A stretch of DNA of 64,000 nucleotides from positions 62,001-126,000 of the forward strand of contig JAJOZX010009456.1 in assembly GCA_023014485.1 (NCBI GenBank). Direction: 5' to 3'. The position numbers were made by a program, and so were the translations under genes. Under the pieces are notes generated by a model. That model was not told the DNA's origin and ran no database searches. It saw only the letters and a list, made by a program, of their open reading frames with translations. The stretch's first letter is position 1. Every line of letters starts with the position of its first letter. Positions 12,121 to 24,007 of the stretch are shown piece by piece. Source of the DNA: Bathynomus jamesi. Its lineage: Eukaryota > Arthropoda > Malacostraca > Isopoda > Cirolanidae.

Positions 12121-12285
12121 CACCTGTAGTCCGCTGTTCTCCCTTTTCTAGTGCCTTTTCTCCGTCTCCGTTTCTCTTTCTCGTATTCCGCCTCGCCATG
12201 ATATCCGCTACCATATAGCGGGAAATGGCGGTAAACGCCCCAATACAAAAAAATAAAAAATAAAAAAAATAATAATAATAATAAA

Positions 12286-12713
12286 GTATTTGTATACACC
12301 TTTCAAGGTAATTATTTATCCTACCAAAGAGTTGACCTTAGACAAAAACTGAGATCATTATTCAACAGCAAACAGTAAGAAAGAAAAACCTATAATAAGA
12401 GACTTTAGTCCTGCCTAATAAGACTCAAATTTAAATAGGAATGCTAAGATACTAACCTAAATGCAAAATATAATTAATAGATAATAAATGGTACAATAAA
12501 CATAGTGGTTTTAATAAACAATGATAATAAAAAATTTAAGTAACACTGAACTAAGACATTTCATATGAAATATGTGTACTTAATATTATCAATGAAAAAA
12601 AAAAAACAGGCTGGTAAAAGAAATCACATTGATGAGGCAAAAAAGATTACCTGTTGGCTATTACACTACTAAATGCTCAAGCATAGATATGGCTGCCTTC
12701 ATTTCTGACTGGG
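12286..12713. other. No gene seen
   Basis: This is AT-rich sequence between the LINE tail and the remnant of the unnamed protein family. No motif or inverted end is recognised. Confidence 0.6.
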
Positions 12714-14360
12714 TCAAAGTGTTGTCCTGCCATTTGTGGTAACTGGACTCACAATCATCAGCACATCACTGGCATCAACTAGAAGTTCATCAGGTGGGGA
12801 AGCATATACAAATGAGTGTGCAGGTCCATGGGGGTGAAGGAAGGTCAAGTTGACCTCATTGCTCTCTGACTTGACATCTAAGATGCAGGTGAAATACCAG
12901 TGGGAATCATAGACTGCTAAGCAATAGCCTTTCATAGATGCCAATGGGATGTTGTTTCTCTGAAGAATGGTGACTCTTTCTGATCTGGATATAGTCAAGG
13001 AAGAATACGAGTGTACTTCTACCAGTCCATTGCTGATTGGCTTGATCCAATGGATCTTCTGAGTTCCTGAAAATAACAGGTTTTAGCAGTGGGATATAAT
13101 TTCAGAATATTTTGACATTCGATCATTATTCAGAGTTCCCACTAAATTATACCCTTGAAATTCCATGATGATTGGAGGCGAATTTCTATGACAAAAATTC
13201 AGAAGAAAAAGCTTAAAATTATATTTCTGGAGTGAGGAATGGATTATTGTATAATTAGGCATACCTGTAATGGTTTTTGCATTTTTAAAACGTTTTTCCA
13301 TCAATTGGTGGGATTCATACTCTTCTGTTGTCATGAAGGTGAAAGTGATTGAAGGAAGTGCTGTGACTGCAAAGTTGTAGAGGACCAATGTATCAAGGAT
13401 GGGTTCAGCACCGCCTATTCTTTGGAGGCTAGCCCTGGCTGCAAGCTGCTTCACAGATCCGCTGATACCATCACACGGCCCTTTACCGTGACTCGTGGCA
13501 AAGAAATGCCATTCAGCCTCAACTCTGAATCTTCTTCATGATGGCAAGGGTTTATAAAGTTCTTGCGATTTTTATGTTGTGCAGCACAACCATCACTGAA
13601 GTAAAAGATTTTGGTAATTTGATGGGATGCTTTAATAAAATTTATGATACAGGTTTGGAAGAGGTGATTACATCATGCTGGTTGCAGTCAGAAATTGCAA
13701 CAAAACTTTTATGCATCAGTTCATTGTCTTGTCAGTAGTAGACTACAAAAGGATGTATTGTAGCTTGGCAGTTATTCCAATGGAATGATTGCACCGCGTC
13801 TTGAACTATAAAACATAATTCTCTGCAAAGTCACCGATAACGGAAATTCAACCTTCGCGGGTTCTTCTTTTTTTCTTGTAAAAATTTCATCTGGCTTCTT
13901 GCAAAGAAATCATGTTCCAGGAGAGCTTCTAGTTTTCCATGAAAACTTTGGATGAATTCATCTGCAGAAAGTTTGTGTGTTTGCAGTGTTGATCTGTCCG
14001 TTGAAATCCATTGCCTGAATTCAATCTCATCAAGCCCTTTTCTGTCAAAGGCTGTAGTTAAGAAGTCTGTGAAGGCCTCTTTTCTGGGCATTTATCACAT
14101 TTCCCAAAGAAGTATATCTCCCGAGGTGGATTACATTGGAGGAGGGCTAGACAATGCCTGTAGTGACAAATATAATTTGTCTCCAGCCCATCATCCCATG
14201 TTGATGAGCTAGGCTTATCGGGAGGAGGGTACTGCTCCACCTTGAAAATACTGGTTATTGCTGCTATCATGAGTTTGACATTCTGGTGCTTAGTGCAAAT
14301 GCAGACAGAATGTGTTCCACTGGCACCTGGCAACACATTGTTTTGGCTGAAGCTCTGCAA
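12714..14360 (-). pseudogene. Remnant of an unnamed multi-copy protein family, possibly DDE-like
   Basis: Fragments in several minus-strand frames read in order. QCNPPREIYFFGKCDKCP lies at about 14130. EFRQWISTDRS and a Glu-rich HDFF stretch follow at 14091-13831. Next come QSFHWNNCQATIHPF at about 13790, HKSFVAISDC at about 13700 and FYFSDGCAAQHKN at about 13590. EWHFFATSHGKGPCDG sits at 13523-13476. KQLAARASLQR and a C-terminal region end at 12714. I recognise this motif string as recurring in uncharacterised repetitive proteins of arthropods and cnidarians, but I know no established name. The ISD and SDG motifs could be acidic residues of an RNase H-fold transposase; that is inference. Several frameshifts and stops make it a dead copy. 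No element ends were found. Confidence 0.6.
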
Positions 14361-14652
14361 ATTTTGAAAATCCTATTTTAATTGTGGATGGTTGTTTTAA
14401 AAAGCTCAATGCTTCTTTTAGGTTGCATAAGATTAGCGATTTTGTTCTTCATGCACTACCACAGTTCCTTTTACAGAAACAAACATCATCAGCCAGACTG
14501 TACTGAATGCATGTCATTCATGAGCTCTCTGATATTGCATCTACTTTTGCATATTGCTGAGAATTTTACTTTTGGACAGTTTTGAATTTTATATACTTCG
14601 TTTATATTCACGTGTTATAGTTAAGTAATTGAATATTAGTGGTTTTTAGCGA

Positions 14653-14660
14653 TTTAGAAG
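14653..14660. repeat. 8-bp target-site duplication, left copy
   Basis: TTTAGAAG lies directly before the hAT-like end and is repeated exactly at 16727-16734. Confidence 0.9.
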
Positions 14661-15276
14661 CAGGGCTGTGGAGTCAGTGATAAAATTTGCCGACTCCAAC
14701 TCCGACTCCAAAAATTTTAAACTCCGACTCCAAAATCTGACTTGCTAATTCCGACTCCGACTCTGACCCGATGGAATGTAAGGCCAAATGATTATGATTA
14801 GCTTTATTAGGCCAATGGAGATTCATAAACAAGGCATTTCGTCACCACCACATGACTCATCAGGTTACTTAGTGGCTATAACTATGCCTTAATGCCTTTT
14901 TTTTCTCTTTATTCAAAAATTACAATAAATCCCAAAATACAAACTGATTGAAGCTTAAACAAAATAAGATATTATTGGTTTAGCAAATTAATAAGATGTT
15001 TTGTATTATTATAAACATCCGTAACAAAATGTACTAACCTAAACTGAATTTGTTCTTAAAAAAAGGATCGCTTCCATTAAATCTTCTTTCAGTGATGCTT
15101 ATCAAAATTATCAAATTGAAATCTAAAATCTGAAAAAGATTTAGGGTTGCTAGTACAAATTTTTAAATTTCCTTATTATTAATTATGTTAATTAATTAAT
15201 TTAATCCTTATTAATTATAAGCAACTATATTTATATATTATATATTATATATTTATATACTGTATTATATATTATA

Positions 15277-16493
15277 CAGGGTGTACATAAAGTCAGGATC
15301 TATTTTGTGAAATAATTATTTTTTCTATTTTTCTTTTCAGAAGCCCTTAGAATGAATACAGAAGAGCGTGTGGCAATAGTAATTTGGCAAATCGCGGGAA
15401 AGAAATACAATGACATCAGAGAGAAGTTTAGAAGGAGATTTCATAAGCCGGGGCCAATAGACAAGACAATACGAAAATTGGTGAACAAATTTAAACAAAT
15501 GGAATCTGTAAATGATGAAGCAAGATCAGGACGACCGTGTATGTCAGATCTTACCGTGAATGCAGTACACGGAATTATCACTGAGGAGCCATGTATGTCC
15601 ATTCGTGCTGCATCACACAGACTCGGCCTCCCGACGTCATCTGTGCACAAAATTCTGAAAGTTAATTTGCAGAAGAAAAGCTATCATTTGCAGGTTTTAC
15701 ATGATTTACATGAGGAAGATTTCCCTCGACGAAGTGCTGTGTGTGCTGATCTCGTAGTAGAACAAATCTGGAGTGATAATTTAATGGACAACATTCTCTT
15801 TAGTGATGAAGCCACTTTCCATACGTGTGGTAAAGTAAATTGCCATAACTGTCGAATTTGGGCAGATGAAAGACCGAATGATTTCGTCCAAAATTGGGAA
15901 AGAGACTCACCTAAAGTTAATGTCTGGATGGGTTTAACAAAATCTAAGGTTTATGGTCCTTTTTTCTTTGCTGAAGCTACAGTTACAGGGCTTATTTATC
16001 TGGACATGTTGCATCAATTCCTTGAACCTCAGCTGATGGGGATAGGATTGTTAGTACCGTCGTCTATCAACATGATGGTGCTCCTTGTCACTATGCCAAA
16101 ATTGTTCAGGATTATCTAAATGGACATTTTCCAAATCACTGGATCGGACGCGGAAGCAACAGACCTTGGCCAGCGAGATCACCAGATTTAACCCCTTTAG
16201 ATTTCTTTGCTTGGGGCTTTATCAAATCGCACGTCTATCAGATGAAGATTACGAGTCTTGAAAACTTACGTACACGTATACAAACTGCGCAGATAACATA
16301 ACCCCGCAAATGCTCCAGAATGTGTTTAGAAATGCTGCAGAATGATTTGAGCTGTGCAGGGATACTGATGGGCGTCACGTCGAATCCTACTCTTAATTAT
16401 TTAATAAATGTTACCACTTTATCATTTTATGATTGAATTCCATATAATTTCCAAGTGCTTCACAAAATAGATCCTGACTTTATGTACACCCTG
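15277..16493 (+). mobile_element. Tc1/mariner-type transposon (DD41D spacing)
   Basis: The inverted ends CAGGGTGTACATAAAGTCAG and the matching right end at 16459-16493 pair over about 35 bases. The TA duplications are 15275-15276 and 16494-16495. The element is 1217 bp, a normal mariner size. It encodes one transposase in two frames. Confidence 0.93.
15352..16360 (+). pseudogene. Mariner-type transposase, frameshifted
   Basis: The N-terminal two-part helix-turn-helix region (residues 1-110) includes RRFHKPGPIDKTIRKLVNKF. The catalytic domain starts with FSDEATFHTCGK (first Asp). The frame breaks near 16030-16060. It resumes as YQHDGAPCHY (second Asp) and ARSPDLTPLDFFAWG (third Asp), then ends in a C-terminal helix with a stop near 16300. 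I count 41 residues between the second and third Asp, so the triad is DD41D. The Met at 15352 fits the usual start, shortly inside the 5' end. The frameshift makes this copy inactive. The fragment at 62775-63816 is a close relative. Confidence 0.88.
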
Positions 16494-16801
16494 TATATTA
16501 TTTATATTTATATATTTATATTATATATTATTTATATTATATATTAAAACTAGGTTAAATCTATTTTATTCATAAAATTGAGCTAGGCCTAGCCCTAGGC
16601 TGCTATGGTTATAATTGAAGGATTTGCACCGACTCCGACCGACTCCATCCAACTATGCACTTCCGACTCCACTCAAAATTGACCAACTCCACGACTCCTG
16701 ACTCCAACTCCGACTCCACAGCCCTGTTTAGAAGTTTTCATAGCGTGCTGGCTTAATTTAACTTTCACTTGTGACGGTTTAAACTAATTTTTAACTGCGC
16801 G

Positions 16802-17750
16802 ATGCCATCGCAGAAGGCATCGTGTGTTAGGTGTAGGGTAAACTGGTGGTATTTGGAATTTAAGGATTATAACGGCGGTCCTATGGCGATTACCGAGAGA
16901 TCAGTTTGTTTTTTTTGCGAGTTAATGGAGGAATTAGTTGACATAAAACGCAGTGTACGTGAGGTAACTGAAAGACTTGCAACGCTTGATGAGGGCAGGG
17001 GTAGGGCTACGGTTGATGGAAGCCAAACCAATACTAACGTTGAAGACATTAGTAATTTGAAGGGTGAGATGCGTAACCTAGTTTCTAGTTTAGGTAGCTT
17101 GTCGGGAAGGTTGGATAGAGTTGAGGAAGGGGTTAAAGTTAGTCCGAGAGTAATAGATGGGGAGGGATTTAGAGAAGCTAAGGGTGGAGCTAGGCCGCGC
17201 ACGTTAGGTGATAGGAATTCCCCCAGTATCGAGGTTTCAAACCCTTTCGCCCATTTGGAAAGGGACATGAATGAGGGGGAAACTATTTTAATTGGGGGAC
17301 TCTTTAGTGCGCCACATGGACAAAGAGTTCATTGAATGGCATCCAACCAAGAGGAGGAGGAGGGTCTGTTTCCCAGGGGCCAGGGTTGATAGAGTTAGAG
17401 ATGAAGTGGATAGGATTGACGTTGCCTCCCGTCACTCGACGTTGTTGACGATGGTAGGAGGCAATGACTCGTATAGGCCCGATACGAGAGTGGCTGACCT
17501 TTTGGAGAGATATAGGGGTTAATTAGGTCCCTGAAGGCGAGGTCAGATTGGTCTTTCATTATAGGTATTACCCCTAGGCACGGGTTGGGTCTTAGGATTA
17601 CGTCAAAAACAATATTTTTTAATAAATTAGAAGAGATTTGTGCTGAGGAAAATGTACCCTTCGTAAAGCTGTGGTCAGAATTCAGTGATCCTAGCCTTTT
17701 TATAAAAGATAGGGTGCATTTTAATTAAGTAGGTAATGCTAGGCTAGGTA
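16802..17750 (+). pseudogene. CR1 ORF1: zinc finger, coiled coil and SGNH esterase, frameshifted
   Basis: The first part (16802-17335) has a CVRC-CFFC Cys pair arrangement at residues 8-40 and then a helical, heptad-like region. At about 17290 the frame shifts within the esterase block I. The second frame (17292 onward) gives GDSLVRHMD (block I, catalytic Ser), GARVDRVRDEV and TMVGGNDSY (block III, Asn). KDRVHFN near 17715 is the closing Asp/His block. SGNH esterases are a known feature of ORF1 in CR1/L2 LINEs; their role in transposition is unsettled. All four esterase blocks remain legible here. Confidence 0.78.
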
Positions 17751-17859
17751 GGTTAATAGACGAAAATGTACGAAAGCTGTATAGGTCAAAGACTTCTTTA
17801 AACGTTGTGGGTCCGGGGAACGCAGGCCCGATGTGAAAAATAGTTTAAAACGTGGGCCC

Positions 17860-18450
17860 ATGGTAAAAAATAACTTAAATGTCTTTTATTATAACGCGCG
17901 TAGTATTAGAAATAAATTAAATGAATTTAAGGCAATAATTTATTCTGGCAACTACGATATAGTTGCTATCACTGAAACTTGGTTAAATACTGTGACTCGG
18001 GACTTGTTGGGGAACTTGATATACTATATATAGCCCTTAGGGCTATCAAGGTTAAGTTAGATTTTCCGGCAGCAATTAATGCGATATGTGTTGAAGTTAG
18101 GGCGCGTAGTATTAGTTTTAATTTTGTTGTTGTTTATAGACTTCCCATTCAACCCCTTGATACAGATACTAGATTTTACTCACTTCTTGGTAACTTTATT
18201 GAATTGGAATAGTATAGTTGTCAGAGACTTTAACTGCCATAATGTTAATTATAAGACTTTTACTGGTAATGAGGAGGGTTTGAGATTGATTGAGTTTATG
18301 GAAGATAACTTTCTACGACAGATGGTTACCGAACCAACACGCAGTGATAATATTTTAGATTTGGTGATGACGAACGGCGAGAATATAGTCAAAGGTTTAG
18401 AAGTAGCGAGAGTTTAGGATGTAGTGATCATCAAATTCTTAGGTTTAAGT
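17860..18450 (+). pseudogene. CR1 endonuclease domain, frameshifted
   Basis: LNVFYYNARSIRNKLNEF opens the domain near 17875, then VAITETWLN carries the catalytic Glu. RDFNCHNVNYKT near 18225 corresponds to the GDFN block with Gly changed to Arg. LDLVMTN and CSDHQILRFKL near 18425 close the domain. The motifs are spread over three frames. Confidence 0.78.
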
Positions 18451-18452
18451 TA

Positions 18453-20335
18453 TTGAGAGAAAACACTAAGGATAGTAACGTAATAGAAGTCCCTGATTTT
18501 CGTAGCGCTAATTTTGATAGTTTTGCAGATAGGACTAGGGAAATAGGCGAGTTCATAAATGAGCGTAATAGAGCGTATAGACTTAATAAGTGCAATAGCA
18601 TGGCAGCTAACTTTAATAGATATATCGAGCTTAGACGTCAGGTTAAAAGATCAGTTAGGAATGCCAAGCGTAATTTAGAGATACTTATAGTTGCGGATAG
18701 TAAACATAATCCAAAAAAGTTTTTTGAATATGTGAATAATTGTAAGCCAATAAAAGATAACATAGGCCCTCTAGTGGATGTTAAAGGTGCTTTGGCTTCC
18801 GATGCTCAGGCGAAAGCAGGTATTTTCAATAACTTTTTTGCAACAGTTTTTACTGTAGAAGATGTAAATAATGTCCCTGATGTGGACAATATCGTTCCAT
18901 GTAGTAGCAAGACTATTTTGGATGAAATAACTGTTTACTGGGGTGAGATTGCGCATTATATTGATAGGCTAAAAGTTAGCAAGGCTCCAGGCCTGGTGTG
19001 CTTTATCCCAGACATTTGAAAGATTTAAAAGACGTTATCATAGGCCCTTTAACGAAGATTGTTAATCAGTTACTCGAAATGAGGATTATTCCTGAAGACT
19101 TCAAATTAGCTAACGTCACACCATTTTCTAAAAAGGCGACCATACAGTAGCTAGCAATTATAGGCCCATTAGCTTAACGTCAATTGTTGGTAAACTTTTG
19201 GAATCTGTAGTTAGGGATCATATCATCCATCACTTAGAAAGTTGCGATTTGATTAATAGTAGTCAGCATCAGTTTTGACACCATAGATCTTGTTTAACTA
19301 ATTTGTTAGAATTTTATAACGAAATAGTGCGCAAATACGATAGGCATACAGCAGCTGACGTTATTTATTTAGATTTTAAAAAGGCGTTCGATACAGTTCC
19401 GCATAGAAGATTAATTGCGAAGGTTAAAGTGCATGGTATACGTGGCCAGGTAGCTAACTGGTTAGAGGAATGGCTTCGTGCTAGGAGACAGGGTCGTTGT
19501 TAATGGTAGTGAATCAGGGTGGTTGGATGTAGGTAGCGGTGTCCCACAGGGTTCAATGTTAGGCCCATTGCTGTTTGTAATTTACATTAATGACATAGAT
19601 GTAGGATGGACTAGTAACATGTCAAAATTCGTGGATGATACTAAAATAAGCGGTAAGTTTGTTAATGGGGACAATAGAGATAGGCTCCAAGATGATGTAA
19701 ATAGGATTATGAAGTGGATGCATAAGTGGCAGATGCAATTTAACGTAGACAAATGTAAAGTTTGCATATAGTTTCTTGTAACAATAATTACCCATACTCA
19801 ATGGATGATGGAGAGTTAACGAGCGTTGATGAGGAAGTAGATTTAGGTGTATGCCTATATCTAAGGATTTAAAAGTTAAGAACCAGTGCCTGGAGTCTTG
19901 GGCAAAAGCTAATAGGATGTTAGGCTTCATAGCACGTAATTTCAAATTTAAATCGAAGAATATTATATTGCCCCTTTACAAGTACCTAGTCAGGCCTCAT
20001 TTAGAATATGCCATTCAGTTTTGGTGCCCGTATTTGCGTGAGGATATTGATAAGTTAGAAGGGGTTCAACATCATGCCACGAAACTAATTCTGTCATTGC
20101 GCAACAAGCCTTATGAAGATAGGATTAAAAAGTTAGACTTTCATTCACTCGAAACTAGGAGATTAAGGGTGGAGCTTATTGCAGTTTTCAAAATTGTTAA
20201 TAAAATTGATAATGTAAATTTTGACAAACTGGTTACTTTCAATAATAGCAATACTCGTAATAATGGATTTAAGATGCGCGGCAGATATTTCATTACTAAT
20301 ATCGCTAAAAACTTCTTTTTAAGAACCATTTAGAT
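18453..20335 (+). pseudogene. CR1 reverse transcriptase, frameshifted
   Basis: The connector is at 18453-19019. The palm has RPISLTSIVGKLLE near 19170, YLDFKKAFDTVPHRR near 19365 and GVPQGSMLGPLLFVIYIND near 19540. The catalytic box near 19633 reads FVDDTK, with Val in place of the usual Ala. The thumb/C-terminus continues at 19851-20333 (LVRPHLEYAIQFWCP, SLETRRLRVELI). Frame breaks and one stop near 19275 prevent expression. Confidence 0.83.
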
Positions 20336-20610
20336 AGGCATTTTAAAAATATTAACGTTGTTTAAAATAAATAAACAATTAGCAGTAGCAGCTCTGTGGG
20401 TGGTGGTTGAGGATGAGTCTGTTGATGATTAATGCTAGCTTGTGACATGCCAGCGTGTGATGCTAGCAATAAAATTATTAAAAAAAAATTAGACTAACAC
20501 AAACGTAGATGTAGCTTGTAGCATAAACTAATCCACATTTTGTTGTTGTTTATATATTTTTTTTCTTCTCTCCTTATTTGCATGTCTGTAGTTTGCATAG
20601 TATGATAGTG

Positions 20611-20830
20611 TTTGAGTTAAGAATGTGTTGCATGGTTTGTAATGCGTTCTTATTTTACTTCTTTTCATCTTCTACCCCTTTCTGGTGGAGTGGGCTGCAT
20701 CCTCTACCTCCTTATGGAGTAGAGGACCCGTCTGCAACTGCTGGAGGTATGCGTTTCTTTGAGTTAAGAATGTGTTGTATGGTTTGTAATACGTTCTTAT
20801 TTTACTTCTTTTCATCTTTCACCCCTTTCC
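20611..20830 (+). repeat. Imperfect direct repeat, about 70 bp, 147-bp period
   Basis: A block beginning TTTGAGTTAAGAATGTGTTG at 20611 recurs at 20758 with about four changes across some 70 bases. No ORF or known element was recognised around it. It lies between the CR1 tail and the Jockey-like remnant. Confidence 0.8.
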
Positions 20831-20929
20831 TATTCTCTTCGACTATTTTTCTGACTTGTCAGCAGTGGCTGGTGGATGATGATGGTGAGTCTTTCTCTCT
20901 CTTTTTCTGAATGAATTTTAACCCACGAA

Positions 20930-22400
20930 TGATAGGTTTTGCCACTTACTTAACCCCATATTCTCCTCTTTTAACCCCCTACTCTTCCCTTTCTTTCGGG
21001 CTAACCTTAGAGTAGATCTTAGGGTCTTTGTTAGCCTTAGCTTCTGTAGATCCAATTCTAATTGTTCTTGCTCTTTCTGGCACCTAGCCAAGAACCTCTC
21101 CAATAACTTTACAACTTCTTTCACTCCTCTTTTCCATTCTGATGGCTCAGTTGCTGCCTCCAACTCAACCCTGGATGATTCTGGTGCTGTCCCTCCATCT
21201 CCTCCCTCTGACTTAATTATGTCTGAAATTAGAATCTCCTCCAAAGTTGTCTTTTCAGCCCTATCTGTGCTAAACTCTAGGAAGGCATACTGTCCTGATG
21301 GTGTCCCTTTTATTGTTCTCAAGAACTGTGCTGCTGTTCTGACACCCTACCTAGGCAAACACTTTTATCTGGTACTTTTCCTTCCTGCTGGAAATTCACT
21401 TTCATTCAGCATGTCCCAAAGAAGGGTGACCACTTTTAACCATCCAGCTACTCTATTGTCCAGTTGCTTTGATTTCTTGTCTTTCTAAAGTTTTTGAATC
21501 TATCCCAAATAGGAAGATTCTTAAACATCTCTCCTCTCACAGTTTTCTTTCAGATTATCAGTATGGGTTCTGCAACAGATGCTCTGCTGGTGGTGATCTT
21601 GCACATCTCTCTGACTCTTGGTCATCCTCCTTTCAGTATTTCAGTGAAACCTTTGCTAGTGTGGTAGACATATCAAAACCTTTTGATAGAATCTGGCATA
21701 AATCTTTTATTTTCAAACTACCCTCCTCCAGTTTCTATCCTATCTGTGCCTTCATCTCTAATTTCATTTCTTGCTGATCTGTAGCTGCCATTGTAGGTGA
21801 CCACCATTCTTCTGAAGCTATTAATAGTAGTGGTCCTCAGGCTCTGTTCTGTCACCCACTTTTCCTTTTATTTATCAGTGATCTATTAAGTTGCACTTCC
21901 TGTCCTATCCACTCCCATGTTGATGATTTCACTTTTCACTTCTCCACCCACTTCACAAAGCATCCCTCCCAACAATCACTCCATGCTTTGCATAGGACAC
22001 CTGTGGTGCATTTGACTTCTGATATTTCTACTATCTCTGATTGGGACAGAGAAATCCTCATAGCTTTCAATGCCTCAGAAACTCAATTCCTTCATCTATT
22101 TAGTTGTCACAATCTTCCATACAATTATCCCCTTACCCTCAACAATACACAACTCAATCCTTCCTTTTCTCTTAACATTCTTGGCATTTCTTTCTCTCGT
22201 GATCTTTCCTGAAAAGATCATATATGCTCTCTTTCTAAAACAGCTTCTAGAGGTTAGGTGTGCTATACTGGCTCCACAGTTTCTTTACCCAGACTCACTT
22301 GCTGTCTCTGTATAGGGATCTTCTCCACCCCTGTATGGAGTATGCTTCTCATGTGTGGGGTGGCTCAACCCACACAGTTCTACCTGACTGGGTGGAATGA
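20930..22400 (+). mobile_element. Jockey-like LINE remnant (RT region)
   Basis: A degenerate reverse transcriptase on the + strand. FWHLAKNLSNN lies near 21078, then KVVFSALSVLNSRKAYCPDGVP near 21240. SCLSKVFESIPNRKILKHL is near 21475 and VVDISKPFDRIWHKS near 21662. A degraded catalytic region HVDDFTFHFS sits near 21918, with SDWDREILIAFNASETQFLHL near 22035. EYASHVWGGSTHT closes near 22335. The catalytic box is altered (HVDD) and frames change repeatedly. There is no endonuclease or ORF1. By motif memory this is a Jockey-type family widespread in invertebrates. Confidence 0.8.
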
Positions 22401-23770
22401 AATTCACCTGTACAAATTTTATAATTAAGTATTGTGTAGATCCTACTAATATTGATTAAAATGGAGTAGCCAAATATAAGCTACATATCCAAAAATGCTT
22501 TTTTAATATTAACTGGTTTGCAGGGCTGAATATTGAGTCTACAAAGGTTTTTTTTTTTAATGGTGCCATATAAAGTTTCTGGAGGCTACTCATAATAATG
22601 ATCATGAGTATCTGAAGCAGTTTTCTACTATAACTGCACACACCTAAGGAAATGAACTTGTATAGTTACAGTTCTCTGTACCAATGTGGAAATGGTTCTT
22701 ACATTAAAATAATTTTTATTAAGAATTGTACTCTTTTTCTGTAAATTGTTGATGATTTTTTTAATATTCACCCCATGTTGCATGTTTGACAAAGTCCAGT
22801 CCTACCCTCCTCTCTAAGTTGGTATTTGCCCTTTCTCTTCCCTCCCCCAATCCCCCATTTCTTCCATACAATTTTTATGGCTGGAAACCCTGTATATAAT
22901 ACTTGGTGCTCTTTAATATAAGCATATAAAATATTGTGATACTTCATATGATACTGCTTTGTACATAGGGCCTATGGTTAAGAAGCTTATTTTTAAATGT
23001 AAATGTTAGTGGCCTAGTACTAAAAACTTGTTTAAAAACAGTCCATCCAGGTATCTGACTTTTCTGGATGTCTAATCATCTCCAGGTCTGATTAGGGCCA
23101 TATAACAAACAAGTTGTTCGCTGTAGCTACCCAAATTTAGTCTTTATTATTTGAACTTCAAATTTATTTTATTTTTTTTTTTTATAAATAACATATAGGA
23201 CTTGTGGCAGTCACATGCTTTGCTCACTCTTTGCCTGTTCTTTCTGTGCTTAAAATGCTAAAAATATATATATTCCAAAATCTAGAAAATTTCATAATCC
23301 AGCAACTGCTGAATAACATCATAACATGAAAAAAAATAATTTGTGACTTAAGTGCATGAAATAACCATATGTGGATTCTGGAGTGGTCCTAGGATCTTGT
23401 GTTTCACCACTACAGTAATTAAGATGTGATAGAGCTCTAAGCTTATCCTACATCTGAAATTGGGCTCAGTTGTAGAATGAAGGTGTATTTTTATTTTGTG
23501 CAAGAATAAAATAGTATTCTGGCATACCTCTCTGAGACTGTATATGTACTATCATGATTTTCATAAATTCTTATCAGTAATGTTCTCTCTCCTTAGGCCT
23601 AGGGGGTGATGATTAGATCAGTCATTGGAGATTAATTAAATTGAAGGGAAGCAGTAAAGTCTAAGAACTCTTCCCTGCCTACCCAAATGAAGTACAGTAT
23701 TATGACATGGAAATATTGATAAGATTTTAATACATTTGATGATTCATTCTGCAATTAAATTTCCGTAAGG
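22401..23770. other. 5' flank of Rabgap1, no gene seen
   Basis: Upstream of the first coding exon I see AT-rich sequence with no coding motif and no recognisable element. A promoter or 5' non-coding exon is expected here or further upstream, but no site could be supported. A splice acceptor-like CCGTAAG lies just before the start codon. Confidence 0.5.
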
Positions 23771-24007
23771 ATGGAAGATAATTATAGCACGAGTGAAGAA
23801 TATGAAATTATAGGAAGTGAATCATCATCTCCAACACTAACTACAAATATGTCCTCCGCACCTGAATCAGAACTAACACATTCTGCTGAACAGTTAGAGA
23901 CTTCTCAGAAGGTAGAACAGAAGGATAATATTCAACAGGCCTCTGAACCAATGCTGAAGATTGCTAATAATGGAAATTTGGAGGACTTAGAAAATCAACT
24001 TCAGGAG
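23771..24007 (+). CDS. Rabgap1: Rabgap1 exon 1 (first coding)
   Basis: Residues 1-79, starting MEDNYSTSEEYEIIGSE, which resembles the vertebrate N-terminus in its SEEYEI block. The start was chosen as the first Met of the open frame, with G at +4. The exon ends after NQLQE at GT (24008), phase 0. Confidence 0.85.

Larger units (their letters stand above)
5821..12285 (+). mobile_element. I-clade-like LINE, near full length, GC-rich
   Basis: This element is sharply more GC-rich than everything around it. In order it shows a 5' leader, an ORF1 with three CCHC knuckles, an AP-type endonuclease, a reverse transcriptase, an RNase H and a Cys-rich tail. It ends in an A-rich then (AAT)n tail at about 12248-12283. 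A TAATAATAATAA run also sits just before the 5' end. RNase H after RT together with a TAA-type tail fits the I clade as I know it; R1 or LOA types are alternatives. ORF1 and the endonuclease are frameshifted, but the RT is open for 498 codons. The copy looks fairly young yet is inactive as it stands. Confidence 0.88.
14661..16726. mobile_element. hAT-like non-autonomous element with nested mariner
   Basis: The left end CAGGGCTGTGGAGTC and right end GACTCCACAGCCCTG are perfect 15-bp inverted repeats. Subterminal arrays of (GACTCC)-type units lie at both sides (14690-14770 and 16630-16715). The flanks are identical 8-bp duplications, the hallmark of hAT insertion. The interior has no hAT transposase; it is AT-rich and carries the mariner at 15277-16493. 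Without the mariner the element is about 0.85 kb, so it is a MITE-type hAT derivative. Confidence 0.88.
16735..20490 (+). mobile_element. CR1-clade LINE, nearly full length
   Basis: Starting right after the hAT target duplication, this element has ORF1, an AP endonuclease, a reverse transcriptase and a short 3' UTR ending in an A-rich run (20470-20490). Many frame breaks occur (about 17290, 18010, 18210, 18415, 19010, 19130, 19280, 19490 and 19790), so it is old. Its RT sequence is clearly related to the CR1-like copy at 1-1315 (SLTSI, AFDTVP, PQGS-LGPLLFV-YIND). Confidence 0.87.

Noticed and set aside
23700..23770. Core promoter for Rabgap1
   Set aside because: Only AT-rich sequence is seen; no TATA or initiator could be distinguished from background.
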